Origin: Mycobacterium sp. SM1 | Lineage (GTDB): Bacteria > Actinomycetota > Actinomycetes > Mycobacteriales > Mycobacteriaceae | Direction of reading: 5' to 3' | DNA: 64,000 bases | Assembly (NCBI RefSeq): GCF_018361265.1 | Contig: NZ_JAFLNH010000004.1 | Coordinates: 434,001-498,000 of the forward strand | In this document: positions 54,555 through 62,761 of the stretch, in pieces | Position numbering within the stretch: position 1 is the stretch's first letter | Layout of the letters: each line of letters opens with the position of its first letter | Program-made: the position numbers and the translations under genes | Notes under the pieces: model-generated | What the model saw: only the letters and a program-made list of their open reading frames with translations | Database searches by the model: none | What the model was told of the DNA's origin: nothing

Positions 54555-55181
54555 GTGAGCGCACAGCCAGCAGGTCGCAATCGCGGCGTCGCGGCCGGCC
54601 GGGCAGGTTTGTCGGTGGCCGAACAGGTCACCCGGAGCGCGCGCGAGGCCGGCGACGATTTCGACCCGGAGTCGCTGACCGTGATGATGATGCTCTACCG
54701 CGCCGTGGCGGCGGTAGATCGCACGCACGCGGCAGAACTGGCCCCCTACAAACTCAGTTTGAGCCAGTTCCAGGCGCTGAGTGTGCTGCACCGGGTGCAG
54801 GAGCCGGTCACGATGGGAGAACTCGCCGAGTTACTTTCCGTTCGTCGCGCCAACCTGACCGGTCTGATTGACACCCTCGCGCGGCGGTCTTTGGTGCGCC
54901 GGGTGCTTAATCCCCACGACCGGCGCTCGTTTCTGGTCGAGATCACCCCGGCCGCGGAGGCGTTTTTAGCCGGGTTCCTGCCCCACCACTGGCGCTACCT
55001 CAAGGTCCTGACCAGCGGGTTGACCAGCGATGACCTGCACCAACTGGCGGTGCTTCTGGATCGCCTGCGGGTGTCCATCGAAACCGCCCCGCCGTGCCCG
55101 CCACCGGCGGTGCAGCCCACTGTCGGCAATGGCGGCCGGACCGACGCGCTCGACGGCGCGGACGTCTCGACAACGGCTTGA
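54555..55181 (+). CDS. MarR-family transcriptional regulator
   Basis: 208 residues from GTG 54555, preceded by GAGGGAG; a GTG at 54507 would lengthen it by 16. Winged-helix domain: KLSLSQFQALSVLHRVQEPVTMGELAELLSVRRANLTGLIDTLARRSLVRRVLNPHDRRSFLVEITPAAEAF, flanked by dimer helices. Its central position between the two operons suggests it controls both, with an aromatic acid or aldehyde as ligand. This is inference from position. Confidence 0.9.
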   Translation: MSAQPAGRNRGVAAGRAGLSVAEQVTRSAREAGDDFDPESLTVMMMLYRAVAAVDRTHAAELAPYKLSLSQFQALSVLHRVQEPVTMGELAELLSVRRANLTGLIDTLARRSLVRRVLNPHDRRSFLVEITPAAEAFLAGFLPHHWRYLKVLTSGLTSDDLHQLAVLLDRLRVSIETAPPCPPPAVQPTVGNGGRTDALDGADVSTTA

Positions 55182-55402
55182 TTCCGCATTCCGCGCCCCG
55201 ATCCGCTGCCCGGCCGCAGGTCGTCTCGGCTCGGCATCGTGATCCTGCCGTCCGGGCATGCGGTGGCGCTCGCACAAAATTCCTTCTAGTTATAGATCTT
55301 GACTATCACGGTTAAAAACCTCTAGTCTGTGCGTGATCTGGTTCACACCGCGGCCCGGCGGGTGAGCTGGCTCATCTGCTGCGCTGCCCTTAAGGAGACG
55401 AC
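55182..55402 (+). promoter_or_regulatory. spacer with promoter before the aldehyde dehydrogenase gene
   Basis: About 220 bases. The AT-rich segment 55278-55330 contains TTATAGATCTTGACTATCAC and TTAAAAACC, which could hold a promoter and a MarR site similar to that at 54470. AAGGAG lies ten bases before the next start. Confidence 0.4.
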
Positions 55403-56869
55403 ATGTCGTTGGCGTACGACGAGCTGTTCATCGGTGGAGACTGGGTCAAGCCGCCCGCGGCGACGCCGATCACCGTGGTGTCGGCGAGCACCGAGGAAGT
55501 GCTGGGGCAGGCACCCGAGGCCACCCGGGCAGAGGTCGACGCGGCGGTGGGCGCCGCGCGCGACGCATTCGATGACCCGGCGGGATGGCCGCGGTGGGAG
55601 CCGGCGCGGCGGGCCGAGGCGTTGGAGAGGCTGGCGGACGCACTCGACAAGCGTGCGGAGGAGATCGCGCAGCGCGTCAGCGGCCAAAACGGCATGCCGA
55701 TCACGGTGTCGCGGCAGTTGGAAGCGGTGTTTCCGGCGACATTGCTGCGCTATTACGCGGCCATGGTTCGCGACCGCGATCCGGAGGAGAAGCGCCCCGG
55801 CTTGTTCGGCGGGACGACCCTGGTGCGGCGCGAGCCGGTCGGGGTCGTCGGCGCGATCGTGCCATGGAACTTCCCGCAAACGTTGGCCGCCTTTAAATAC
55901 GCTCCGGCGTTGGCGGCCGGCTGCGCCGTCGTCATCAAGCCCTCACCGGAGACGGTGCTCGACAGCTACCTGCTGGCCGAGGCCGTGCAGGAGGCCGAGC
56001 TGCCGCCGGGTGTGGTCAACATCATCACCGGTGGGCGCGAGATCGGCGCCTACCTGGTGTCCCATCCCGGGGTTGACAAGGTCGCCTTCACCGGGTCGAC
56101 CGCAGCGGGCCGCCAGATCGGCGAGGTGTGTGGCCGGCTGCTGCGCCCGGTCACCTTGGAGTTGGGCGGCAAGTCGGCGGCGATCATCCTCGATGACGCC
56201 GATCTGGACTTGGCGGCCACGGCGCAAAACCTGTTCGGCGCGACGCTGCTCAACAACGGCCAGACCTGCTACCTCTGCACCCGGGTGCTGGCCCCGCGCA
56301 GCCGCTACCGGCAGATCGTGGACGTCTTCACCGATTTCGTTGCGGGTCTGACCGTTGGTGATGCGCTCGATCCCGGCACCCAGATCGGCCCGATGGTCAG
56401 CGCCGAGCACCGGCGACGCGTGGAACGGTACATCGCGAAAGGGCTCGACGAGGGCGCCAAGATCACCGTAGGTGGGGGGCGACCGGCGCAACTGGAGAAG
56501 GGATGGTTCGTCGAGCCGACGGTGTTTGCCGACGTGGACAATACCTTCACGGTGGCGCGGGAGGAGATCTTTGGCCCGGTGCTATCGGTGATCGGCTACA
56601 CCGATCTCGACGAGGCGGTGACTATCGCCAACGACTCCGACTACGGGCTGGGCGGCACCATCTGGACGAGCGACCCCGAGCGCGCGGTCCAGGTGGCCCG
56701 CCGGGTTCAGACCGGCACGATCGGCATCAACAGCTATCTGCCCGACCCCACCGCGCCGTTCGGCGGGGTGAAGGCCAGCGGTTTGGGCCGCGAGCTCGGG
56801 CCGGAAGGGCTGGCCGCCTACGAGCAGCAGAAGTCGGTCTACTTAGGCGCGCCGGCGGCGGGCAACTGA
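55403..56869 (+). CDS. aldehyde dehydrogenase (aryl-aldehyde, XylC/CymC-like)
   Basis: NAD-dependent oxidation of an aromatic aldehyde to the acid. 488 residues with VPWNFPQ, IKPSPETV, the Glu in LELGGKSAAI and the catalytic Cys in NNGQTCYLCTR. A strong AAGGAGACGAC before ATG 55403. First structural gene of a plus-strand operon of six genes. The neighbour is an aryl-alcohol dehydrogenase, so it likely takes over that product. Confidence 0.9.
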   Translation: MSLAYDELFIGGDWVKPPAATPITVVSASTEEVLGQAPEATRAEVDAAVGAARDAFDDPAGWPRWEPARRAEALERLADALDKRAEEIAQRVSGQNGMPITVSRQLEAVFPATLLRYYAAMVRDRDPEEKRPGLFGGTTLVRREPVGVVGAIVPWNFPQTLAAFKYAPALAAGCAVVIKPSPETVLDSYLLAEAVQEAELPPGVVNIITGGREIGAYLVSHPGVDKVAFTGSTAAGRQIGEVCGRLLRPVTLELGGKSAAIILDDADLDLAATAQNLFGATLLNNGQTCYLCTRVLAPRSRYRQIVDVFTDFVAGLTVGDALDPGTQIGPMVSAEHRRRVERYIAKGLDEGAKITVGGGRPAQLEKGWFVEPTVFADVDNTFTVAREEIFGPVLSVIGYTDLDEAVTIANDSDYGLGGTIWTSDPERAVQVARRVQTGTIGINSYLPDPTAPFGGVKASGLGRELGPEGLAAYEQQKSVYLGAPAAGN

Positions 56870-56890
56870 GCACGCCACGAGGAGATGACG

Positions 56891-57988
56891 ATGACAACCG
56901 GCGTGGCCGCCGTGCTCCGGGAAAAAGGCGGGCCCTTTCACATCGAAGACGTCGAGATCGGCGAGCCGCGCGCCGACGAGGTTCTGGTGCGCATGGTGGC
57001 AAGCGGGATCTGCCACACCGATATCACCGTGCGCGATCAGGTGCTGCCCCCCGGCCCGCCGGCGATACTGGGGCACGAAGGCGCGGGTGTGGTGGAGGCG
57101 GTGGGCTCGGCTGTGCATGCGCTGGCGCCGGGTGACCACGTGGTGCTCGCGCCGGCGTCGTGCTCCAGGTGCCGCAACTGCCTGCGCGGGCATCCGATGC
57201 ATTGCGATGCCTTTGTAGGGCTGAACTTCGGTGGCCGCCGCGCCGATGGTTCCACGGCCTATCGCGACCGCCACGGCGCCGAACTCAACGGTCATTTCTT
57301 CGGCCAGTCCTCGTTTAGCAGTCACGTGGTCGTGGCGGAACGCGACGCGGTCAAGGTTTCCGAGCGGGCGCCGCTGGAGTTGCTGGGGCCGTTGGGCTGT
57401 GGGCTGCAAACCGGCGCGGGCGCGGTGCTCAACGCGCTGGCGCCGCCCGCGGGCGCGAGCATCGCCGTGTTCGGTGCCGGCGGTGTCGGCCTGGCTGCGG
57501 TCATGGGTGCGGTGATCGCCGGCTGTGACCCGATCATCGCGGTCGACCTCAGCGCGTCGCGACTGGACATGGCGGTCGAACTGGGGGCCACCCACGCCGT
57601 GAAAGCCTCCGGCGACGCCGTGGAGCAGATTCAGGCCATCAGCGGCGGCGGAGTGGATTTCACGCTGGACGCCGTCGGGCTACCGGCGACCCTGCGGCAG
57701 GCCGTCAGCGCGCTCAACGTTGGTGGCACCGCCGGGTTGGTCGGCGCCAACGCCCTGGGGCAAGAGGTGTCGTTGGATCTGATGCACCTGCTGTTCGGGC
57801 GTGCGGTCAAAGGCATCATCGAGGGCGACAGTGTGCCGAGCCTATTCATTCCCCGCTTGATCGACTTGTACCTGCGCGGCCGATTCCCGTTTGACAAGAT
57901 CGTGCGGCGCTACCCGTTTACCGAGATCAACACCGCCATCGCGGACGCCGAAGCCGGCCGCGCCATCAAGCCGGTGGTGGGGTATTAA
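56891..57988 (+). CDS. aryl-alcohol dehydrogenase, zinc type (XylB-like)
   Basis: Medium-chain dehydrogenase that oxidises benzyl-type alcohols. 365 residues from ATG 56891, where GAGGAG is six bases away; ATG 56885 overlaps that site. Catalytic zinc ligands: Cys in SGICHTD, GHEGAGVVE, and C in GPLGCGLQTG. Structural zinc: four cysteines in CSRCRNCLRGHPMHC. NAD site VFGAGGVGLAAVMG. Close to benzyl-alcohol dehydrogenases. Ends about 70 bases before the hydroxylase. Confidence 0.92.
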   Translation: MTTGVAAVLREKGGPFHIEDVEIGEPRADEVLVRMVASGICHTDITVRDQVLPPGPPAILGHEGAGVVEAVGSAVHALAPGDHVVLAPASCSRCRNCLRGHPMHCDAFVGLNFGGRRADGSTAYRDRHGAELNGHFFGQSSFSSHVVVAERDAVKVSERAPLELLGPLGCGLQTGAGAVLNALAPPAGASIAVFGAGGVGLAAVMGAVIAGCDPIIAVDLSASRLDMAVELGATHAVKASGDAVEQIQAISGGGVDFTLDAVGLPATLRQAVSALNVGGTAGLVGANALGQEVSLDLMHLLFGRAVKGIIEGDSVPSLFIPRLIDLYLRGRFPFDKIVRRYPFTEINTAIADAEAGRAIKPVVGY

Positions 57989-58059
57989 TGCGCGCGTGAC
58001 GTGCGTCGACCGTGGAAAAGTCAACTGTGAGAAGAACTGTGAGTAGAAAGGAGCCGAAC

Positions 58060-59193
58060 ATGGACGCCGCACGGTATTACCTGGTCAGCCTGGTCGCCGG
58101 GGCGGCCGTGGCCGGATTGTGGCTAGGAGGCGGCTGGGTATGGGCCGGCATTGCAACCTTCCCGATCCTGATGTTCTTGGACATCGTGTTGCCCGCCGAC
58201 CACAAGATCCGCAACATCCGGGCGGCATGGCTAGCCGAAGTGCCGCTGTACTTGCATCTGCCGCTGCTGGCGGCGTTATGGACGCTGTTCGCGCTGCGGC
58301 TGGGCGCCTGGACGGGGCACAGCGCGGTGCCGCTGCCGGGCGGGACGGTCAACGCGGCCGGGGTCATCGGCATGGTGTTGTCGGTGGGGTGGATCGGCGC
58401 GGTCCCCAACCTGCCGATCGCCCATGAGCTGATGCATCGGCGTGCGCTGTTCCCCCGCGCCGTGGCCAAGGTCTATAGCACCGTCTACCTGGATCCCAAT
58501 CGCGACGTGGGGCACAAACTCACCCACCACCTCGACTTGTGCACCGAAAAGGACAGCGACACACCCAAACGCGGGCAGAGCATCTACGCGTTCATGTGGC
58601 AGGCGTCCTACGGGGCGTGGAAGGACGGGGTGGTCACCTCGGTGACCTCGCTGCGCAAGCGGGACTTGTCGATCTTTCATCCGAAGAACGCGGTGTACGT
58701 GGAGATAGGGCTGCTCGCGCTGCTGTTCGCAGCGGTGCACGCCGTCGCCGGGCCGGTGGGAATGGCGGTGGCCGCCGCGGCGATGGTCTTTTCGAAGCTG
58801 CTGGTGGAAGGTTTCAACTATCTGCAGCATTACGGCCTGGTCCGGGTGCCGGGCTCGCCGATCCAGCTGCAGCACGCCTGGAATCACCTCGGCACGATCA
58901 TCCGCCCACTGGGTGTGGAGATCACCACCCATATCGAGCACCATCTCGACAGCCGGTACAAATTCCACGAGCTGAAACCACGCCCGGACGCGCCACAGAT
59001 GCCGAGCGCCTTTTTGTGTTTCGTGTGCGCCCTCATCCCGCCGCTGTGGGAACGGCTGATCGCCCAGCCGCGGTTGCGGCACTGGGACGAGCGTTTCGCC
59101 TCCCAGGCTGAAAAAGAGCTGGCGACGGCGGCCAACCGCAGGGCCGGCTGGCCCCAATGGCAGGTCACGTCGAAGGCGCCGCAGAGCGCTTAG
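58060..59193 (+). CDS. membrane di-iron hydroxylase, XylM/CymAa/AlkB-type
   Basis: 377 residues, near the XylM length. Four to six membrane helices and the histidine boxes of the family: HELMH (122-126), HKLTHH (152-157), LQHYG (H257) and HIEHH (291-295). AAAGGAG precedes ATG 58060. It would insert oxygen in a ring methyl group (xylene, p-cymene, toluene) or a terminal alkane carbon. With alcohol and aldehyde dehydrogenases directly upstream and an aromatic acid dioxygenase downstream, the aromatic methyl is favoured. Needs the reductase at 50184-51254. Confidence 0.9.
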   Translation: MDAARYYLVSLVAGAAVAGLWLGGGWVWAGIATFPILMFLDIVLPADHKIRNIRAAWLAEVPLYLHLPLLAALWTLFALRLGAWTGHSAVPLPGGTVNAAGVIGMVLSVGWIGAVPNLPIAHELMHRRALFPRAVAKVYSTVYLDPNRDVGHKLTHHLDLCTEKDSDTPKRGQSIYAFMWQASYGAWKDGVVTSVTSLRKRDLSIFHPKNAVYVEIGLLALLFAAVHAVAGPVGMAVAAAAMVFSKLLVEGFNYLQHYGLVRVPGSPIQLQHAWNHLGTIIRPLGVEITTHIEHHLDSRYKFHELKPRPDAPQMPSAFLCFVCALIPPLWERLIAQPRLRHWDERFASQAEKELATAANRRAGWPQWQVTSKAPQSA

Positions 59194-59316
59194 CGGCCGT
59201 GCCGGATTCGCCCGCAGCCCGCGGTGGCGCCGGCGTGGCGGAACAGGTAGTCAGCCGGCCGCCCGGCGTCGATGGGCTCGCGTAGTCTTCGGGAAGTCGG
59301 GAAAGGGTGACGGATC

Positions 59317-60582
59317 ATGATCACGGCTGCAACACAGCTGATCATCGACGACCCGGACAACGGCGTGTTTCGGGTGCACCGCTCGGCGCTGACCTCACCG
59401 CAGATTTTCGAAGCGGAACGCGACCTTGTCTTCGACCGCTGCTGGCTGTACCTCGGTCACGAGTCGGAGATCGCCGCTCCGGGTGATTTCGTGAGACGGT
59501 CGGTGGGGGGCCGGCCGCTGATTTTCGTGCGCAGCGCTAACACCGGTCAGATCCGGGCATTCCACAACACCTGCCCGCACCGGGGGGCACTGGTGTGCCG
59601 CACTGATTCGGGCAACGGCAAAGTGTTTCAGTGTTTCTACCACGCGTGGTCGTTCAACACCGACGGCGAACTGGTCGGTGTGCCGGACCGCCAAGGCTAC
59701 GGGCCGGCGTTCCGCGCGGAGGAGATGGGGTTGCGGCCCGTCGCGGGGTTGCAGTCCTATCGCGGCTTCGTGTTCGTCACCTTCGACACCAATGCCGAAA
59801 GCCTTGTCGACTATTTGGCGGGCGCCCGCGATTACCTCGATTTGATCGTCGACGAGTCGGAGTCGGGCTGGGAGATCCTCAAAGGCTCCAACCAGTATTC
59901 CATCAATGCCAACTGGAAGCTTTTGGTGGAGAACAGTATTGACGGCTACCACGCGGTGCCCACCCACGACACCTACATGAAGTATCTAAGCTCCATGGAC
60001 ATCCGGGTGGCCGGCGGGATCGCCGGGCGGGGCCGGGCATTAGGCCACGGGCACGCCGTTATGGAATACAAAGCTCCTTGGGGCCGGCCGATCGCCAAAT
60101 GGGAGAAGCAATTTAGTGAGCAAGCGCGACCCGAAATCGAGAGGCTGCGGGCCCGGCTCGTCGACCGGTACGGTCCTGAGCGCGCCGAGGTGATGGCCGA
60201 AAACAACCGCAACTTGTTCATCTACCCGAACCTCATCGTCAACGATATCCAAGCGGTCACCGTGCGCACTTTTATGCCCACCGCGGCGGACCACATGGAG
60301 GTCAGCGCCTGGCACCTTGCCCCGAAAGCCGAAATACCGCAAGCACGGGCACTGCGGCTGGAAAGTTTTTTGAGCTTCCTCGGTCCGGGGGGTCTGGCTA
60401 CGCCCGACGACATCGAGGCCCTCGAGTCGTGCCAGGAGGGGTTCCGCAGCGGCGGGGTTGAGTGGAACGATCTTTCCCGCGGGATGACGCGTGAGCCCAA
60501 AGCCACCGACGAGGAGCAGATGCGGGCCTTCTGGCGGCGCTGGCGCGAGCAGGTCAGCCCGCAGCGGGAGGTAGTGGCATGA
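59317..60582 (+). CDS. Rieske dioxygenase alpha subunit, p-cumate-dioxygenase-like
   Basis: 421 residues. Rieske ligands C86, H88 (NTCPHRGALVC), C106, H109 (CFYHAW, not the usual CPFH). Mononuclear iron His H212 and H217 in VENSIDGYHAVPTH. The combination of VFRVHRS, LYLGHES and the CFYHAWSFNTDG block resembles the p-cumate dioxygenase alpha group (CmtAb/PsbAb) more than BenA. This assignment is by memory of the family, so alkylbenzoates in general are possible. Overlaps its beta gene. Confidence 0.86.
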   Translation: MITAATQLIIDDPDNGVFRVHRSALTSPQIFEAERDLVFDRCWLYLGHESEIAAPGDFVRRSVGGRPLIFVRSANTGQIRAFHNTCPHRGALVCRTDSGNGKVFQCFYHAWSFNTDGELVGVPDRQGYGPAFRAEEMGLRPVAGLQSYRGFVFVTFDTNAESLVDYLAGARDYLDLIVDESESGWEILKGSNQYSINANWKLLVENSIDGYHAVPTHDTYMKYLSSMDIRVAGGIAGRGRALGHGHAVMEYKAPWGRPIAKWEKQFSEQARPEIERLRARLVDRYGPERAEVMAENNRNLFIYPNLIVNDIQAVTVRTFMPTAADHMEVSAWHLAPKAEIPQARALRLESFLSFLGPGGLATPDDIEALESCQEGFRSGGVEWNDLSRGMTREPKATDEEQMRAFWRRWREQVSPQREVVA

Positions 60583-61100
60583 CACTCGAACGGCAGGCCA
60601 TCGAGGTTGGTGGCGGCACCACGCCGGTGCAGCGCTGTGAAGTCGAGGATCTGCTGTATCTGGAGGCGCAGCTGCTCGACGAATGGCGCCTGGACGAATG
60701 GGCGCAGCTCTACACCGACGACGCCCAATACATCATTCCCGCCAACGATCTGCCCGATCCGATGCCGGATCGCGACCTGGTTCTGGTCAACGACAACAAG
60801 TTTCGGCTACTGGCGCGGGTGGAGCGGCTGAAGAGCCGCAAAGCACACCGGGAATACCCCCATGCGAGCACTCGTCATCAAGTCAGCAATGTGCGCATCC
60901 TCGATCAATCAGGTGAGGATATCGTAGTCAGCGCGTATTTCACGGTGTGGCGCTTTCGCAGCGGACGCGACGACCACTATGTCGGGCGCTACGACTATCG
61001 GCTCCGCCGCTCCGATGGCGCTCTGCGGATCTGCTATAAGCGAGCGGTCATGGATATGACGGTGCTGCGGCCCGCCGGCGCTGTGAGCATCATTCTGTGA
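60579..61100 (+). CDS. Rieske dioxygenase beta subunit (second set)
   Basis: 173 residues, ATGA overlap with the alpha gene. Beta-subunit fold with VEDLLYLEAQLLDEWRLDEWAQLYTDDAQYIIPAND, SRKAHREYPHASTRHQVSNVRIL and C-terminal ICYKRAVMDMTVLRP. Forms the alpha3beta3 oxygenase with the preceding gene. GTGA overlap with the next gene. Confidence 0.9.
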   Translation: MTLERQAIEVGGGTTPVQRCEVEDLLYLEAQLLDEWRLDEWAQLYTDDAQYIIPANDLPDPMPDRDLVLVNDNKFRLLARVERLKSRKAHREYPHASTRHQVSNVRILDQSGEDIVVSAYFTVWRFRSGRDDHYVGRYDYRLRRSDGALRICYKRAVMDMTVLRPAGAVSIIL

Positions 61101-61879
61101 CCGCCGGCCGGCTCGCCGGGCGCCGTGCCGTGATCACCGGCGGCGCGACCGGGATCGGGTTCGGGGTGGCCCGCCGGTTCCTTGCCGAAGGGGCCGCGGT
61201 GCTGCTCGCCGGGCCCGACGATGCGGCGATGAGGGCTGCGACGACACGCCTGGCGGCCGATCCCCGGCGGGTGGTGGCCGGACACGTCGACGACCTGAGC
61301 CGTCCCGGGGCTGGAGAGCGACTGGCGCGCGCGGCCCTTAAAGAGCTGGGCGGCATCGACATTCTCATCAACAACGCCGGTGGCGGCGTGATCACCGCCA
61401 CCGATCACCACACCGACGAGACGATTCGGCGCACGATCGACAACAATCTGTGGACCACGCTTAACTGCACGCTGGCCGTGCTTCCCCACATGATCGCGTC
61501 ACGCTACGGGCGAGTGGTCAGCATCGGCGCCGAGTCGGTGCGCAACGGCCTGAACGGGCACGCGATCTACAACGCCGCCAAAGGCGGTGTGCATGCGTTT
61601 GCGGTGGGTCTGGCCCGGGAGTACGCCACCAGCGGTGTCACCTTCAACACGGTGGCCCCGGCTTACACACTCACCCCCGAAATCGAAGCGGCCCTGGCCG
61701 ACGGGACGTTGCCCGAGGAATTCCGGTCGATCACCGAAATCGCGGTCAGCCTCATCCCGATGCGCCGCCCGGCAACGGTGGACGAAGTCGCCGCCGCGGT
61801 GCTTTTCCTGGCGTCCGAGGAGGCCAGCTTTATCACCGGGCAGGTGCTCAGTGTCAACGGCGGAAGCAGCATGGGCTGA
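61097..61879 (+). CDS. SDR, cis-dihydrodiol dehydrogenase-like
   Basis: 260 residues. TGGATGIGFGVARRF (NAD), LINNAGGGV, catalytic Ser in VVSIGAESVR and Tyr/Lys in YNAAKGG. C-terminal ITGQVLSVNGGSSMG. As the third gene with a Rieske alpha/beta pair (overlapping start), it most likely re-aromatises the dihydrodiol to a catecholic acid (CmtB-like). It is the last gene of the plus-strand operon; it ends 100 bases before a tRNA-like fragment. Confidence 0.88.
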   Translation: MTAGRLAGRRAVITGGATGIGFGVARRFLAEGAAVLLAGPDDAAMRAATTRLAADPRRVVAGHVDDLSRPGAGERLARAALKELGGIDILINNAGGGVITATDHHTDETIRRTIDNNLWTTLNCTLAVLPHMIASRYGRVVSIGAESVRNGLNGHAIYNAAKGGVHAFAVGLAREYATSGVTFNTVAPAYTLTPEIEAALADGTLPEEFRSITEIAVSLIPMRRPATVDEVAAAVLFLASEEASFITGQVLSVNGGSSMG

Positions 61880-61973
61880 CCAGGAGTCGTAGCGCGTACG
61901 CCGCGCTTCGTTACCGCATGCCGCGGATCGCGGGGCCTTTTCGCCCGCCGTTTCCGCGGGCCATGGGAGCGTC

Positions 61974-62027
61974 GGACCAGGACTCCTAATCCGGCGGTCG
62001 CGGGTCCGAGCCCCGCCCGCCCCCACG
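61974..62027 (+). pseudogene. tRNA-Arg(CCU)-like 3' fragment
   Basis: An anticodon arm (GGACTCCTAATCC, anticodon CCT), a variable stretch, and a T-arm (GCGGG-TCCGAGC-CCCGC) are recognisable at 61980-62016, followed by CCGCCCC as possible 3' acceptor strand. There is no matching 5' acceptor or D-arm upstream. The T-loop has TCCGA in place of TTCGA and the outer anticodon stem has a mismatch. So it is a degenerate tRNA or a 3' duplication as left by site-specific integration. Confidence 0.4.
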
Positions 62028-62068
62028 ACTCAAAAGCCGTTGAGGGCCCTACAGGCCGGCCTGGGCAG

Positions 62069-62761
62069 TCAGCTGTCCGCGTCGGCGCACAACAGTGCGT
62101 GCGTGACGACAGTGCCCTCGAAGCGGAACTCGTGCGCGGGACGCCGCAGCGGCTCGATGGTGGTATCAGGGTGCACGATGACTCCGCCACCGGAGGGGAT
62201 CCCCAGCCCGGTAGCCGCCCCTTTCAGCCGATGAATCGTGTGCGACAACCGTGCCCACTCGGCTCGCTCGTCGTGCGTGTCGATGACCATGGGGACCAGC
62301 TTGAACACATCGAGCAGCTCGGTCGTGGGGGATCCCGGTGTCCCGAGGATTCCATAGCGTCCGAGCTGGACCGCGCCGGCGGAGATGCCCACCAGGACCG
62401 CTCCTTGGGCGTAGCGGTCTAGGATCGCCTCCTTCATGCCGGTTTTCTCGAACGTGTCCCAGCCCAGACGCACATCGCCGCCCGCGAGAACGATCAACTG
62501 GGCGCGCTCCAGGAAGGCGCGGTCGGCGGGGCCGAACGCCGACCCGATCATGCGATGAGCGGTGATGCCGCTCGCATCCATCGCGGCTTCGAAGATCTCG
62601 TAGAATTCCGGACGATCCTCGTTGGAGGCACCGATGTAGGCGCCGCTGAGGCCTGCGTGCCCACCCAATCCATCGAGGGCGGTCTCCAGGAGCAGTCGGT
62701 CCCGCCGCCGCCAGAACAGCAGCTGGCTATCCGCCAGCAGATACAGCGGTTGAAATGACAT
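62069..62761 (-). CDS. peptidase S51 family (cyanophycinase/dipeptidase E-like)
   Basis: 230 residues. Class-I glutamine-amidotransferase-like fold with the S51 nucleophile elbow GISAGAVQLG (Ser), an upstream LAGGDVRLGWDT, and the C-terminal GLGIPSGGGVIVHPDTTIEPL. The N-terminus is MSFQPLYLLADSQLLFWRR. Substrate may be a peptide with beta-Asp or an N-terminal acidic residue. Not linked to the catabolic genes in any visible way. Confidence 0.78.
   Translation of the reverse strand: MSFQPLYLLADSQLLFWRRRDRLLLETALDGLGGHAGLSGAYIGASNEDRPEFYEIFEAAMDASGITAHRMIGSAFGPADRAFLERAQLIVLAGGDVRLGWDTFEKTGMKEAILDRYAQGAVLVGISAGAVQLGRYGILGTPGSPTTELLDVFKLVPMVIDTHDERAEWARLSHTIHRLKGAATGLGIPSGGGVIVHPDTTIEPLRRPAHEFRFEGTVVTHALLCADADS

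Noticed and set aside
61097..61879. Assignment of the last SDR as a second BenD.
   Set aside because: It lacks the BenD-specific APGGTQAPPRR segment seen in the fusion protein; a cis-dihydrodiol dehydrogenase fits better next to the cumate-like oxygenase.
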